From Promethearchaeota archaeon (GTDB lineage Archaea > Asgardarchaeota > Lokiarchaeia > Sigyniarchaeales > SOKP01), in NCBI GenBank assembly GCA_019894815.1, contig JAGXNU010000118.1, positions 1-6,720 of the forward strand: a stretch of 6,720 nt of DNA, read 5' to 3'. Both the position numbers and the translations under genes were made by a program. Under the pieces are notes generated by a model, which had not been told where the DNA came from, made no database searches, and worked only from the letters and a program-made list of their open reading frames with translations. Of this stretch, positions 1 through 6,393 are shown in pieces; positions within the stretch are counted from its first letter, which is position 1, and every line of letters starts with the position of its first letter.

Positions 1-346
1 TTTTATTACCTATATGATGGAATGTAGCATAGAGGAAAATAGCATCAAAAGAAGCATCTTCAAAAGGCGTTTTTTCTGCGTTAAAAGGTGTATATGTAAT
101 CATATCCTCAACATTTACTTTCTTAGCAGGTGTTTTCCAATCGCCCCAGTTAACTCCCTCAGGTTCTCCAGTAAGAACATGATAACCGTGAAGGGCAAGT
201 AATACTGCCATGTGACCTCTCCCCGTACCAACATCTAAAACTTTTGAATTTTTTACTAATTTTAGTTTAGATACAACGGAACTCAAAAAATCCGCATCCC
301 GACTAAATTCATCTCCTAAAAGACCTTTAACTTTACTAAAATCCAT
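1..346 (-). CDS. class I SAM-dependent methyltransferase, N-terminal part (3' end beyond left edge)
   Basis: The minus strand reads open from an ATG at 346 to the window edge, giving 115 codons with no stop; the C-terminal part is missing. Residues 36-43 read VLDVGTGR followed by GH, the glycine-rich motif I that binds S-adenosylmethionine in Rossmann-fold methyltransferases. An acidic EPEG stands where the second strand should end, at about residues 61-64. Near residues 99-113, SFDAIFLYATFHHIG matches the motif IV region of the Methyltransf_11/25 type. The start is well supported: GGTGA (354 to 350 on the minus strand) lies 3 bases before the ATG and fits the archaeal anti-Shine-Dalgarno. 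The flavodoxin-like gene ends 47 bases upstream on the same strand, so the two are probably cotranscribed. The methyl acceptor cannot be predicted; small-molecule substrates are common in this class. Confidence 0.85.
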   Translation of the reverse strand, partial: MDFSKVKGLLGDEFSRDADFLSSVVSKLKLVKNSKVLDVGTGRGHMAVLLALHGYHVLTGEPEGVNWGDWKTPAKKVNVEDMITYTPFNAEKTPFEDASFDAIFLYATFHHIGNK

Positions 347-349
347 TTT

Positions 350-354
350 TCACC
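350..354 (-). promoter_or_regulatory. Shine-Dalgarno site of the methyltransferase gene
   Basis: GGTGA read on the minus strand, 3 bases before the ATG at 346. It is complementary to the CACCUCC end of archaeal 16S rRNA. It marks this gene as internal to a transcript rather than leaderless and supports the chosen start. Confidence 0.6.
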
Positions 355-386
355 AACAATGATGTTTTAAGTTTTCTGGCAAATTT

Positions 387-402
387 CTGGAATTTATTCC
401 AG
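387..402 (-). other. perfect 6-bp hairpin spanning the flavodoxin stop codon
   Basis: CTGGAA and TTCCAG form a perfect 6-bp inverted repeat with a 4-base loop. The TAA stop codon of the flavodoxin-like gene (396 to 394) lies within the loop and the loop-closing position. No T-run follows on the minus strand and the downstream gene begins only 47 bases later, so this looks more like an intercistronic RNA structure than a terminator. It may be chance. Confidence 0.35.
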
Positions 403-888
403 TGAATTTATTATTTCTGCTGCCCACTCCTTTGCTCTTTTTACTTCTCCATCAGGATCATTTGTTAAAGGATCAGTAAAAGTGTTTTCTCCTACAATAT
501 TAGCGTTCGGTATCTCTTTCTTTAGTCTTTGCATCGCTTTAATTCCATTACCTGCTGCACAATTCCAAATTGCGAGAGGTTGACTTGATAAATCATGCAA
601 TTTTAGATAACTTCTAATAGGTGGAGTCAAAGTCCACGCCCAAACAGGTGTTCCAAGAAAAATTAAATCATAATCATTTGGATCATGTTGTAAAGGCTCT
701 AGTTTTGGTTTCTGTTTCATCTTAGCATGCATTCCGCCCCAAAAAAAGCGAGTTCCACTCTCAGAATTTAAATCTTTTATGGGTTTTAGTCGTTCAATAT
801 CAGCACCCGTTTGTTCCTTGATTGATTCAGCAATAAGATGTGTATTACCAGTAAGGGAGTAATAAACAATTAAAAATTTATTTACCAT
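394..888 (-). CDS. flavodoxin-like FMN protein (small flavodoxin family)
   Basis: The protein has 164 residues, a normal size for a single flavodoxin domain. It starts with a beta strand (FLIVYYS) running into SLTGNT at residues 11-16, the phosphate-binding loop that holds the FMN phosphate in flavodoxins. LIFLGTPVWAWTLTPPIRSYL, around residues 75-95, matches the second FMN loop with a conserved tryptophan, in the style of the Flavodoxin_4/flavodoxin-like NAD(P)H-quinone oxidoreductase families. There is no signal peptide or membrane segment, so it should be a cytosolic one- or two-electron carrier or flavin reductase; the partner is unknown. The start at 888 has no Shine-Dalgarno, but a TATA-like box lies 26-33 bases upstream, which suggests a leaderless message. 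It is the first gene of a probable pair with the methyltransferase. Confidence 0.88.
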   Translation of the reverse strand: MVNKFLIVYYSLTGNTHLIAESIKEQTGADIERLKPIKDLNSESGTRFFWGGMHAKMKQKPKLEPLQHDPNDYDLIFLGTPVWAWTLTPPIRSYLKLHDLSSQPLAIWNCAAGNGIKAMQRLKKEIPNANIVGENTFTDPLTNDPDGEVKRAKEWAAEIINSLE

Positions 889-913
889 TATAATTCTTTT
901 AGAGTATAACGCC

Positions 914-927
914 TTTATAAAACCTTT
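914..927 (-). promoter_or_regulatory. candidate archaeal promoter (BRE plus TATA box) for the flavodoxin gene
   Basis: On the minus strand, TTTATAAA (921 to 914) is preceded by the purine-rich AAAAAGG that a TFB-recognition element would have. The box centre is about 29 bases from the ATG at 888, so transcription should begin at or just before the start codon. A run of nine A (942 to 934, minus strand) lies just upstream. The consensus match is good, but the region is AT-rich. Confidence 0.5.
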
Positions 928-987
928 TTAATATTTTTTTTTCTTATTATGTTCAACTCACGATAACTGATTGAAGCGTTTGTTATC

Positions 988-1002
988 AAAAAATATTTAA
1001 AT
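988..1002 (+). promoter_or_regulatory. candidate archaeal promoter (TATA box) for the leader ORF/LeuRS transcript
   Basis: AAAAAATATTTAAAT combines a purine-rich BRE-like stretch with a TATA-like box around 994-1001. Its centre, about 998, is 27 bases from the ATG at 1025, the spacing expected between an archaeal TATA box and the transcription start. A transcript from here would be leaderless for the 29-codon ORF at 1025. The alternative is an AT-rich chance match. Confidence 0.42.
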
Positions 1003-1024
1003 CAATAATCCTATTGAATTACTA

Positions 1025-1114
1025 ATGATCTCAAGTAACATTGCTCCCAACAATACTCTAAAGGATAAATTTTCTTTAGATAGTTTGCTTGCAGTGTTAT
1101 TATTATTGTTATGA
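1025..1114 (+). CDS. putative leucine-rich leader peptide upstream of leucyl-tRNA synthetase
   Basis: This 29-codon ATG-to-TGA frame ends in DSLLAVLLLLL before the stop. Nine of its 29 codons are Leu (CTA, TTA, TTG and CTT all occur), and the last five are TTA TTA TTA TTG TTA. It lies between a TATA-like box spaced for leaderless transcription from its ATG and the LeuRS gene, whose ATG is 137 bases past its stop. A small hairpin and T-rich tract begin 5 bases after the TGA. In bacterial leucine operons, leader peptides of about this length with tandem Leu codons sense charged tRNA-Leu by ribosome stalling. The same role here is inference. Against it, the TTA run could be a microsatellite in AT-rich DNA, and LeuRS itself may have its own promoter. 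A short hydrophobic-tailed peptide with another role is also possible. Confidence 0.38.
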   Translation: MISSNIAPNNTLKDKFSLDSLLAVLLLLL

Positions 1115-1117
1115 ATG

Positions 1118-1166
1118 AGACAAGTCCACTTCGTCTTTTTCTTTATTTTTTTGCCTGGGCTTGTCT
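1118..1166 (+). other. 11-bp inverted repeat enclosing the T-rich tract (alternative stem)
   Basis: AGACAAGTCCA (1118-1128) pairs with TGGGCTTGTCT (1156-1166) over 11 bp, including one U-G wobble, around a 27-base loop that holds the T-rich tract. It uses the same left-arm bases as the smaller hairpin at 1119-1135, so the two folds exclude each other. It could stabilise read-through RNA or serve as a regulator site in DNA. Confidence 0.45.
1119..1152 (+). terminator. candidate attenuator: small hairpin followed by T5 and T7 runs
   Basis: GACAAG (1119-1124) pairs with CTTCGTC (1129-1135) as six base pairs with one bulged C and a UCCA loop. It is followed directly by TTTTT (1136-1140) and, after a short break, seven T (1146-1152). 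Archaeal RNA polymerase terminates on T-rich tracts of this kind, with or without a hairpin. The position, between a leucine-rich ORF and LeuRS on the coding strand, makes a premature stop of the LeuRS transcript plausible. The hairpin alone is weak. Confidence 0.4.
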
Positions 1167-1212
1167 GTTTTATGCGAAAATTTAATTGAAAGAGATTTAA
1201 GTGTGAAATTGT

Positions 1213-1231
1213 CTTATTTAAGATTTAATTA
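1213..1231 (+). promoter_or_regulatory. possible second TATA box directly before LeuRS
   Basis: CTTATTTAAG followed by ATTTAATTAG lies 20-38 bases before the ATG at 1251. Either box would place the transcription start within a few bases of that ATG. No Shine-Dalgarno precedes LeuRS, which would suit a leaderless message from here. If this promoter is the main one, the upstream leader ORF would not control LeuRS. Confidence 0.3.
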
Positions 1232-1250
1232 GAATAAAAAGTTGAAAGTT

Positions 1251-4139
1251 ATGTATGACGCAAGAGATATTGAAAAAAAGTGGCAAGATCGATGGGAAGC
1301 TTCAAAAATATTTGAAGCCAATCCTGATCCTAAAAAAGAGAAGAAATTCATGACAATACCGTATCCTTATGCTTCAGGACCTACACATATCGGTCATGGA
1401 AGGAGTGATGTAAATGGGGACGTATTTGCCAGGTATTATAGAGCAAAAGGATATAATGTATTACTTCCAATGGCATTTCATATAACAGGAACTCCCGTGT
1501 TGGCAATTTCATCTTCAATTGAGAGAAATGATGATAAGATGTTAGAGCGAATGCGTAGTTATGTATCTCTTCATACATCTAATAAACAAAAAGTAGAAAA
1601 AGTTGTAAAAAGTTTTACTGATCCATGGAATGTAGTCAAATACTTTTCAGAAACAATAAAGATTGACTTAAAATCAATTGGAATGAGTATTGATTGGAGA
1701 CGAGAATTTACAACGGGAGATAAATTGTATAATAAGTTCATAGAATGGCAATTCCTAAAAATGAAAAATGAGGGATATATTGAGAAGGGAAATTACCCTA
1801 TCTTATTTTGCCCCCGATGTAATAATGCTGTAGGCGAAGATGATATAGCTAATGGAGATGAATTGGATTTAAACATTAATGAATTCACGTGTATTAAATT
1901 TCCTTTTGAAGATGGATTTTTAGTCCCAGCGACGTTAAGACCAGAAACAATCTTTGGCGCTACTAATCTTTGGATTAATCCTAAAGGAATATATGTATAT
2001 GCTTTAGTAAATGGGGAAAAATGGATTATTTCAGATGAAGCGACATCGCTTCTAAGAACTCAGGGTAAAAATATTGAGATTCTTGAAAAATTTGAAGGAA
2101 AAAACCTCATCGGCAAGAAAGTTAAGGCCATTCATAACAATGCTGAGCTTCCTATTTTACCTGGGACATTTGTAGATACATCCACAGCTACTGGTGTTGT
2201 TTATTCCGTACCCGGACACGCTCCTTATGATTATATAGCGTTAATTGACTTGCAGAAAAATGATAAACTTCTCAATCAATTTCATCTTAGCAAGAATGAA
2301 ATCAGCGAAATTCAACCTATTAATATAATTGAACTAAAAGAATTCGATGATTTTCCTGCAAAAATTTATTGTGAGAAATTTGAAGTACAATCACAAGATG
2401 ATAAAGAGAAGTTAGATAAAGCTACAGTAGCTAACTATAAAAATGAATTCTATAACGGATTCTTAAATGAGAAATGTGGAAAATATAATCAAAAACCAGT
2501 TCAAGAAGCAGTAAAGCTCGTGATTAATGATTTAATTCAGGATGGACAAGCTGCTAAAATCTACATTCCAATAACCCGGGCCTTAAAATGTCGATGTGGA
2601 GAAAAAATTTTCGTAACAATACTTCAGGATCAATGGTTTCTAAATTTCAACGCGGCAGATTGGAAAAAGAAAGCTTTAGAATGCTTAAATAGATTAGAAA
2701 TAATACCAAAAAAATATCGTCAAAATTTCGTGAATGTATTTCATTGGTTAGAAAAAAGACCCTGTGCAAGAAAACGGGGATTAGGTACAAAATTACCATT
2801 TGATAAAAATTGGATCATTGAATCATTGAGTGACTCAACTATTTACATGAGTTTCTACACCATCATACATATCATAAATAGGAATAAAATTGAAGCTGAT
2901 CAGTTGATACCAGAAGTTTTTGATTTTGTCTTTTTGGAAAAAGGTGATGTTATTAAAATATCGCAATTGTCTGAAATTCCTAAGAACGTGTTAAGCGAGA
3001 TGCGAGAAGAATTTTCATACTGGTATCCTGTTGATCATAGACATACAGCAATAATGCACATCTCTAATCACTTGAGTTTTTATATCTTTCATCACGCGGG
3101 TATTTTTCCCGAAAAATATTGGCCAAGAATGATAACATTGATAGAACCTCTCATAGTTGAAGGTCAAAAAATGGGAAAATCAAAAGGAAATCTAATTTCA
3201 TTAGCAGAAATTCGAGAAAAATATTCTACAGATTTATTCCGCTTTTATATATCACATGGAGCAGATCTTGGGGTTAGCATGGATTGGAGAGAGAAAAAAA
3301 TCCAATCTGTTTCGAGTCATATTGACAAGTTTTATAGTTTTGTTAAAGATAACATAACAAAATCGAAAGAAATTGATCTAAAAATTGAAGATATTGAATC
3401 GGATTATTCTAAATTAATTCTCTCAAAAATGATTAAAAGTTTTATGAACGCGGCAAACGCTTTAAAGAATTTTAATCTACGGAAGTACCTTCAAATCGGA
3501 TTTTATGAAACTTTTAATTTGATCCAAGAATTTAAGAAGAACGCAGAAAATGAATCTGAATTTATCGTTGTACTTAGTATCCTCATACCTGATTGGCTTA
3601 AATTATTATCCTTAACCATTCCTCATGTGTGTGAAGAACTATGGGAATATGCCGGGATGGAAGGATTTGTGTCAAATACTCTATGGGGTGATTTTAATGA
3701 AAAATATATAGATCAAGATATCGAAAATGAATACGATTATATATCTAATATAATAAAGGACATTCTAAATATACAAAAAATTGCTAAAACACAAAATAAT
3801 GATAAAATTTTCATTTATACATCTCCACGATGGAAAATTGATGCCTTAAAAATTATTATTTCAAAAAAAGGGGATTTTGATTTAATTTTGACCGAATTTA
3901 AGAAAAATAGTGAAGTGATGAAAAATAAACAACTCATCCCTTTTATTAAGGCTCAAATTAAAAATAGAGTTTGGGAAACCACTTATCAAGATATTGAAGA
4001 GGAAGAGCTAATAAAGAAATTCATTAACTTAATTGAGAAAAGAGTTGGAAGACCGATAGTTTTAAATTCATCATGCGATCCTACTGGCAAAGCTTTGAAA
4101 GCTAATCCATTTAAACCCGCAATATATATAGGAGATTAA
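1251..4139 (+). CDS. leuS: leucyl-tRNA synthetase, archaeal/eukaryal type
   Basis: This cytosolic class I synthetase charges tRNA-Leu with leucine using ATP. It has 962 residues, full length for the archaeal type. The ATG start fits the family opening (MYDARDIEKKWQDRW); an in-frame TTG three codons earlier (1242) is less likely, and neither has a Shine-Dalgarno. In order: HIGH at residues 46-49; a zinc-type CPRC at 187-190; the CP1 editing domain with a threonine-containing TLRPETIFGATNLW from 228 and VPGHAPYD ending at Asp327, the position expected to recognise the mischarged amino acid; CRC at 447-449; the family block RPCARKRGLGTKLPFD at 503-518; KMGKS at 640-644; then the helical anticodon-binding region and a C-terminal tail ending FKPAIYIGD, which in archaeal LeuRS contacts the long variable arm of tRNA-Leu. 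KMGKS departs from the usual KMSKS. Catalytic and editing motifs otherwise appear intact, so it should be active. A leucine-rich leader ORF lies upstream. Confidence 0.97.
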   Translation: MYDARDIEKKWQDRWEASKIFEANPDPKKEKKFMTIPYPYASGPTHIGHGRSDVNGDVFARYYRAKGYNVLLPMAFHITGTPVLAISSSIERNDDKMLERMRSYVSLHTSNKQKVEKVVKSFTDPWNVVKYFSETIKIDLKSIGMSIDWRREFTTGDKLYNKFIEWQFLKMKNEGYIEKGNYPILFCPRCNNAVGEDDIANGDELDLNINEFTCIKFPFEDGFLVPATLRPETIFGATNLWINPKGIYVYALVNGEKWIISDEATSLLRTQGKNIEILEKFEGKNLIGKKVKAIHNNAELPILPGTFVDTSTATGVVYSVPGHAPYDYIALIDLQKNDKLLNQFHLSKNEISEIQPINIIELKEFDDFPAKIYCEKFEVQSQDDKEKLDKATVANYKNEFYNGFLNEKCGKYNQKPVQEAVKLVINDLIQDGQAAKIYIPITRALKCRCGEKIFVTILQDQWFLNFNAADWKKKALECLNRLEIIPKKYRQNFVNVFHWLEKRPCARKRGLGTKLPFDKNWIIESLSDSTIYMSFYTIIHIINRNKIEADQLIPEVFDFVFLEKGDVIKISQLSEIPKNVLSEMREEFSYWYPVDHRHTAIMHISNHLSFYIFHHAGIFPEKYWPRMITLIEPLIVEGQKMGKSKGNLISLAEIREKYSTDLFRFYISHGADLGVSMDWREKKIQSVSSHIDKFYSFVKDNITKSKEIDLKIEDIESDYSKLILSKMIKSFMNAANALKNFNLRKYLQIGFYETFNLIQEFKKNAENESEFIVVLSILIPDWLKLLSLTIPHVCEELWEYAGMEGFVSNTLWGDFNEKYIDQDIENEYDYISNIIKDILNIQKIAKTQNNDKIFIYTSPRWKIDALKIIISKKGDFDLILTEFKKNSEVMKNKQLIPFIKAQIKNRVWETTYQDIEEEELIKKFINLIEKRVGRPIVLNSSCDPTGKALKANPFKPAIYIGD

Positions 4140-4145
4140 TTCATT

Positions 4146-4154
4146 CTATTTTTT
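4146..4154 (+). terminator. T-rich termination signal after LeuRS
   Basis: A TATTTTTT run begins 7 bases after the LeuRS stop, in the 31-base gap between the convergent LeuRS and radical SAM genes. T-runs of this sort are the usual archaeal termination signal; no hairpin is visible. Confidence 0.4.
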
Positions 4155-4170
4155 AAGATTAAATTTACCT

Positions 4171-5079
4171 TTATTCTTCATCTAATCCATATACTTGTCT
4201 TGGGCATAGATATTTGGGAAATTTATTAATTAATTTTAGACGCACGTCATAACAGAAGTGACATTCGTCAACATATGAGTCATTATACCTGACGTTGTAG
4301 CGTTTTGCCAATTCTGAAGGACCACCTCTGATTAAAGAACTGCAGATAGGATGATTATCTGGAACGTAATTATTAATTAGTTCAGAAAGTGGTGTTTTCC
4401 ACGCATTACCGATACTAATACCTTGACAGATTTGAACATTACCAAATGGATCGAGATGAATTCGTCCTAAATTGATTAAATCCTCATAGGGGCATTCAGT
4501 CAATTCATCCCAAGGTTGAGTAGGTAACCCATTAATCAATTTTTCAACAGCTCTCCCTCTAAACATCGCGCCTCCTCCAATTACACGAGTCCCTTTATTA
4601 TGTTCTTTATTGATTCCTTCCTCAATTGTAGGTGTTTCGATATTTATTGAACATGATGGGATGCCCAGATTTTGTGATGCTGACTTAGCATTTTTCGCAA
4701 GATTGTTAATTTCCTTCCCAAAATGAAAGAAGTCATCACTTATATCAATACTATCGATGCCTATCTCTGAGATCGGTCTAAGCCAAATTTCAGCGTCTTT
4801 TACACTTGTCGCCCAATAAGAATTCGTAACCAATCCTAATTTAAAACCTCTCTCTTTTGCGAGTCTCAATCCTTCAATCATGATTGGATAATAAAGAAAC
4901 GGTTCCCCACCCTCAAAATAAATCCATTCTATAGAGCCAATCTTAACAGCTTCATCGAGAATTTGCTTAATTTGGTTTAACATGAAGGTTCCTTGTGAAT
5001 TTGGACCACAATATAGGAAACAATGATCACAAGTGTAATTACAAGCGTATGTTAGTATGAAATGAATTCCATTTAACAT
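4171..5079 (-). CDS. radical SAM protein with SPASM-like C-terminal cysteine cluster
   Basis: The protein has 302 residues from the ATG at 5079. CNYTCDHC at residues 13-20 is the CxxxCxxC motif that binds the [4Fe-4S] cluster used to cleave S-adenosylmethionine, and FEGGEP at 55-60 is the SAM-binding GGE motif. The C-terminal third has Cys196, GNVQIC ending at Cys218, Cys246, CHFC at 273-276 and Cys292. This resembles a SPASM/twitch domain holding auxiliary iron-sulfur clusters, as in peptide- and enzyme-maturing radical SAM proteins. The reading frame extends upstream to a TTG at 5109, but AGAGGT lies 8 bases before the ATG at 5079, and related proteins as I recall them open close to the first cysteine motif. 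It follows the MalY/PatB-type gene after a 39-base gap, so the two are probably cotranscribed. The substrate is unknown. No short precursor peptide gene is evident next to it. Confidence 0.85.
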   Translation of the reverse strand: MLNGIHFILTYACNYTCDHCFLYCGPNSQGTFMLNQIKQILDEAVKIGSIEWIYFEGGEPFLYYPIMIEGLRLAKERGFKLGLVTNSYWATSVKDAEIWLRPISEIGIDSIDISDDFFHFGKEINNLAKNAKSASQNLGIPSCSINIETPTIEEGINKEHNKGTRVIGGGAMFRGRAVEKLINGLPTQPWDELTECPYEDLINLGRIHLDPFGNVQICQGISIGNAWKTPLSELINNYVPDNHPICSSLIRGGPSELAKRYNVRYNDSYVDECHFCYDVRLKLINKFPKYLCPRQVYGLDEE

Positions 5080-5087
5080 CAATATTA

Positions 5088-5093
5088 ACCTCT
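5088..5093 (-). promoter_or_regulatory. Shine-Dalgarno site that fixes the radical SAM start
   Basis: AGAGGT on the minus strand, 8 bases before the ATG at 5079. It makes that ATG the better start than the TTG at 5109, since the site would otherwise lie inside the coding region, and it supports translation from a two-gene message. Confidence 0.6.
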
Positions 5094-5118
5094 TAATAAA
5101 AATATTCAACTATTTATT

Positions 5119-6303
5119 TTATAGAGCTTTAACGATTCTCTCCATGCAACTTTCAAGAATTGATTTAGGACATGCTACATTAATTCTTTCGAATCCTTCT
5201 CCCCCTGGACCGAACATTGTTCCATCATCAAGTACTACTTTCGCTTTTTTAAGCATTAGATTTTTCAATTCTTCATCGTTCATCCCTATACCCTTGAAAT
5301 CTAACCAAGCAAGATATGTGCCTTCAGGGTCTATAAAATCGACATCTGGGAGTTCATTTTCTACAAATTCCTTCAAGTATTTAAAATTAGAATTAATATA
5401 TTGTAAAACTTGCTCCAACCATTCTAGTCCATCATTATATGCTGCAATCATTCCCACAATTCCAAAAGTATTAGGTATATGGATACCATTTCTATGAAGT
5501 ATCGTATGATTAAATGATTCCCTTATTTTTTCGTTAGGTATGATAATATTTGAAATTTGGAGTCCTGCCATATTAAAGGTTTTACTTGGAGCAGTACACA
5601 TGATAGTATTTTGTTCAAAATCTTCTGAAATTGTTGAAAATAAGGTGTGTTGATATCCTGGGAGAATTAAATCATGATGAATTTCATCTGCTATTACCAA
5701 GATGTCGTTCTCAAGACAAATTTCACCTATTCTCTTGAGTTCTTGTTGAGTCCATACTCGTCCTACAGGATTGTGAGGACTACATAGAATAAATATCTTG
5801 GTAAGAGGATCTTTAGCTTTTTCTTCAAAATCCTCCAAATCAAATTTATAACTTTTATTTTCATAGTGCAATTGATTAATTAAAACGTGACGACCATTAT
5901 TAGTAATGGCAGAAAAAAAAGGATAATAAACAGGGGATTGTATTATGATTTTATCACCAATATTGGAAAACGTTTGCACCATCATGTAAATTGCGGGGAC
6001 TATTCCAGGACTGAAAGTTATCCAATCAGGGTCAACTTTCCAACCATGTCTTCGATGCATCCAATCTGTAACTGCATCATAATAAGCAGGTGTTTTATGC
6101 CAATTATATCCATAGATTTCTTCATTTGCTCTTTTCTTTATAGCTTCAATTACGGGTTGAGGACATTGAAAATCCATGTCTGCAACCCAGAGAGATAATA
6201 AATCATCATCATCCGTCTCAAAAAATTTTTGGAGTGCTTGTTTACTACATTTTAGTGAAAATGAAGGATCTCTATCAATTAACCTATCAAAATCATATTT
6301 CAT
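5119..6303 (-). CDS. MalY/PatB-family PLP-dependent C-S beta-lyase (aminotransferase fold)
   Basis: The protein has 394 residues from the ATG at 6303; an upstream in-frame TTG at 6327 is less likely because the family starts with the equivalent of MKYDFDRLIDR. WVADMDF at 39-45 is the hallmark of MalY/PatB proteins. Other fold type I residues are SPVYYPF with the ring-stacking Tyr (126/127), SPHNPVG with Asn178, VIADEIH with Asp206, APSKTFNMAGLQ with the PLP lysine at 241, and FERINVACP with the carboxylate-binding Arg373. Family members split cystathionine or cysteine conjugates to pyruvate, ammonia and a thiol in the cytosol; some act as aminotransferases. The similarity to E. coli MalY runs the whole length. 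It is the first gene of a probable pair with the radical SAM gene. No Shine-Dalgarno is seen and a TATA-like box lies about 34 bases upstream, suggesting a very short leader. Confidence 0.92.
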   Translation of the reverse strand: MKYDFDRLIDRDPSFSLKCSKQALQKFFETDDDDLLSLWVADMDFQCPQPVIEAIKKRANEEIYGYNWHKTPAYYDAVTDWMHRRHGWKVDPDWITFSPGIVPAIYMMVQTFSNIGDKIIIQSPVYYPFFSAITNNGRHVLINQLHYENKSYKFDLEDFEEKAKDPLTKIFILCSPHNPVGRVWTQQELKRIGEICLENDILVIADEIHHDLILPGYQHTLFSTISEDFEQNTIMCTAPSKTFNMAGLQISNIIIPNEKIRESFNHTILHRNGIHIPNTFGIVGMIAAYNDGLEWLEQVLQYINSNFKYLKEFVENELPDVDFIDPEGTYLAWLDFKGIGMNDEELKNLMLKKAKVVLDDGTMFGPGGEGFERINVACPKSILESCMERIVKAL

Positions 6304-6334
6304 TTCGAATCTAGAGATGAAATTCAAAAATTCA

Positions 6335-6357
6335 TTTAAACATTCATTATTTGAATG
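6335..6357 (-). promoter_or_regulatory. candidate promoter with adjoining dyad for the C-S lyase/radical SAM pair
   Basis: On the minus strand, TTTAAA (6340 to 6335) is centred 34 bases from the ATG at 6303. Directly upstream of it is a perfect dyad, CATTCA (6341-6346) and TGAATG (6352-6357), with a 5-base spacer. A dyad at the BRE position is where an archaeal repressor could block TFB binding. The region is very AT-rich, so a chance origin is possible. Confidence 0.35.
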
Positions 6358-6368
6358 CTAAAAATAAT

Positions 6369-6393
6369 TTCAAAATTCATTTTTTAAAAAAAA
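6369..6393. repeat. direct repeat copy A (AT-rich, 25 bases)
   Basis: This stretch matches 6565-6589 at 23 of 25 positions; both differences are transitions. It begins TTCAAAATTC and ends in eight A. A shorter related stretch occurs at 6323-6338. The two main copies flank the LeuRS remnant. Low complexity limits what can be concluded. Confidence 0.4.

Noticed and set aside
14..202. Plus-strand 62-codon frame
   Set aside because: It is antisense to the methyltransferase, which shows clear SAM-binding motifs, and resembles no protein I recognise.
949..1020. Possible tRNA, because of a GTTCAACTC stretch that looks like a T loop
   Set aside because: There is no matching T stem, acceptor stem or anticodon arm around it on either strand.
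1242..1250. TTG start for LeuRS three codons upstream
   Set aside because: No Shine-Dalgarno precedes it, and the ATG at 1251 already gives the usual N-terminus; the difference is only three residues.
1381..1578. Minus-strand 65-codon frame
   Set aside because: It lies inside the LeuRS catalytic region, antisense to it, and is a shadow frame.
5080..5109. TTG start giving a 10-residue longer radical SAM protein
   Set aside because: A good Shine-Dalgarno lies within that extension, placed for the ATG at 5079.
5144..5497. Plus-strand 117-codon frame
   Set aside because: It is antisense to the MalY/PatB gene, whose conserved residues run the whole length; the serine-rich composition is typical of a shadow frame.
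5887..6361. Plus-strand frames of 103 and 61 codons
   Set aside because: They are antisense to the N-terminal half of the MalY/PatB gene and show no domain or start signal.
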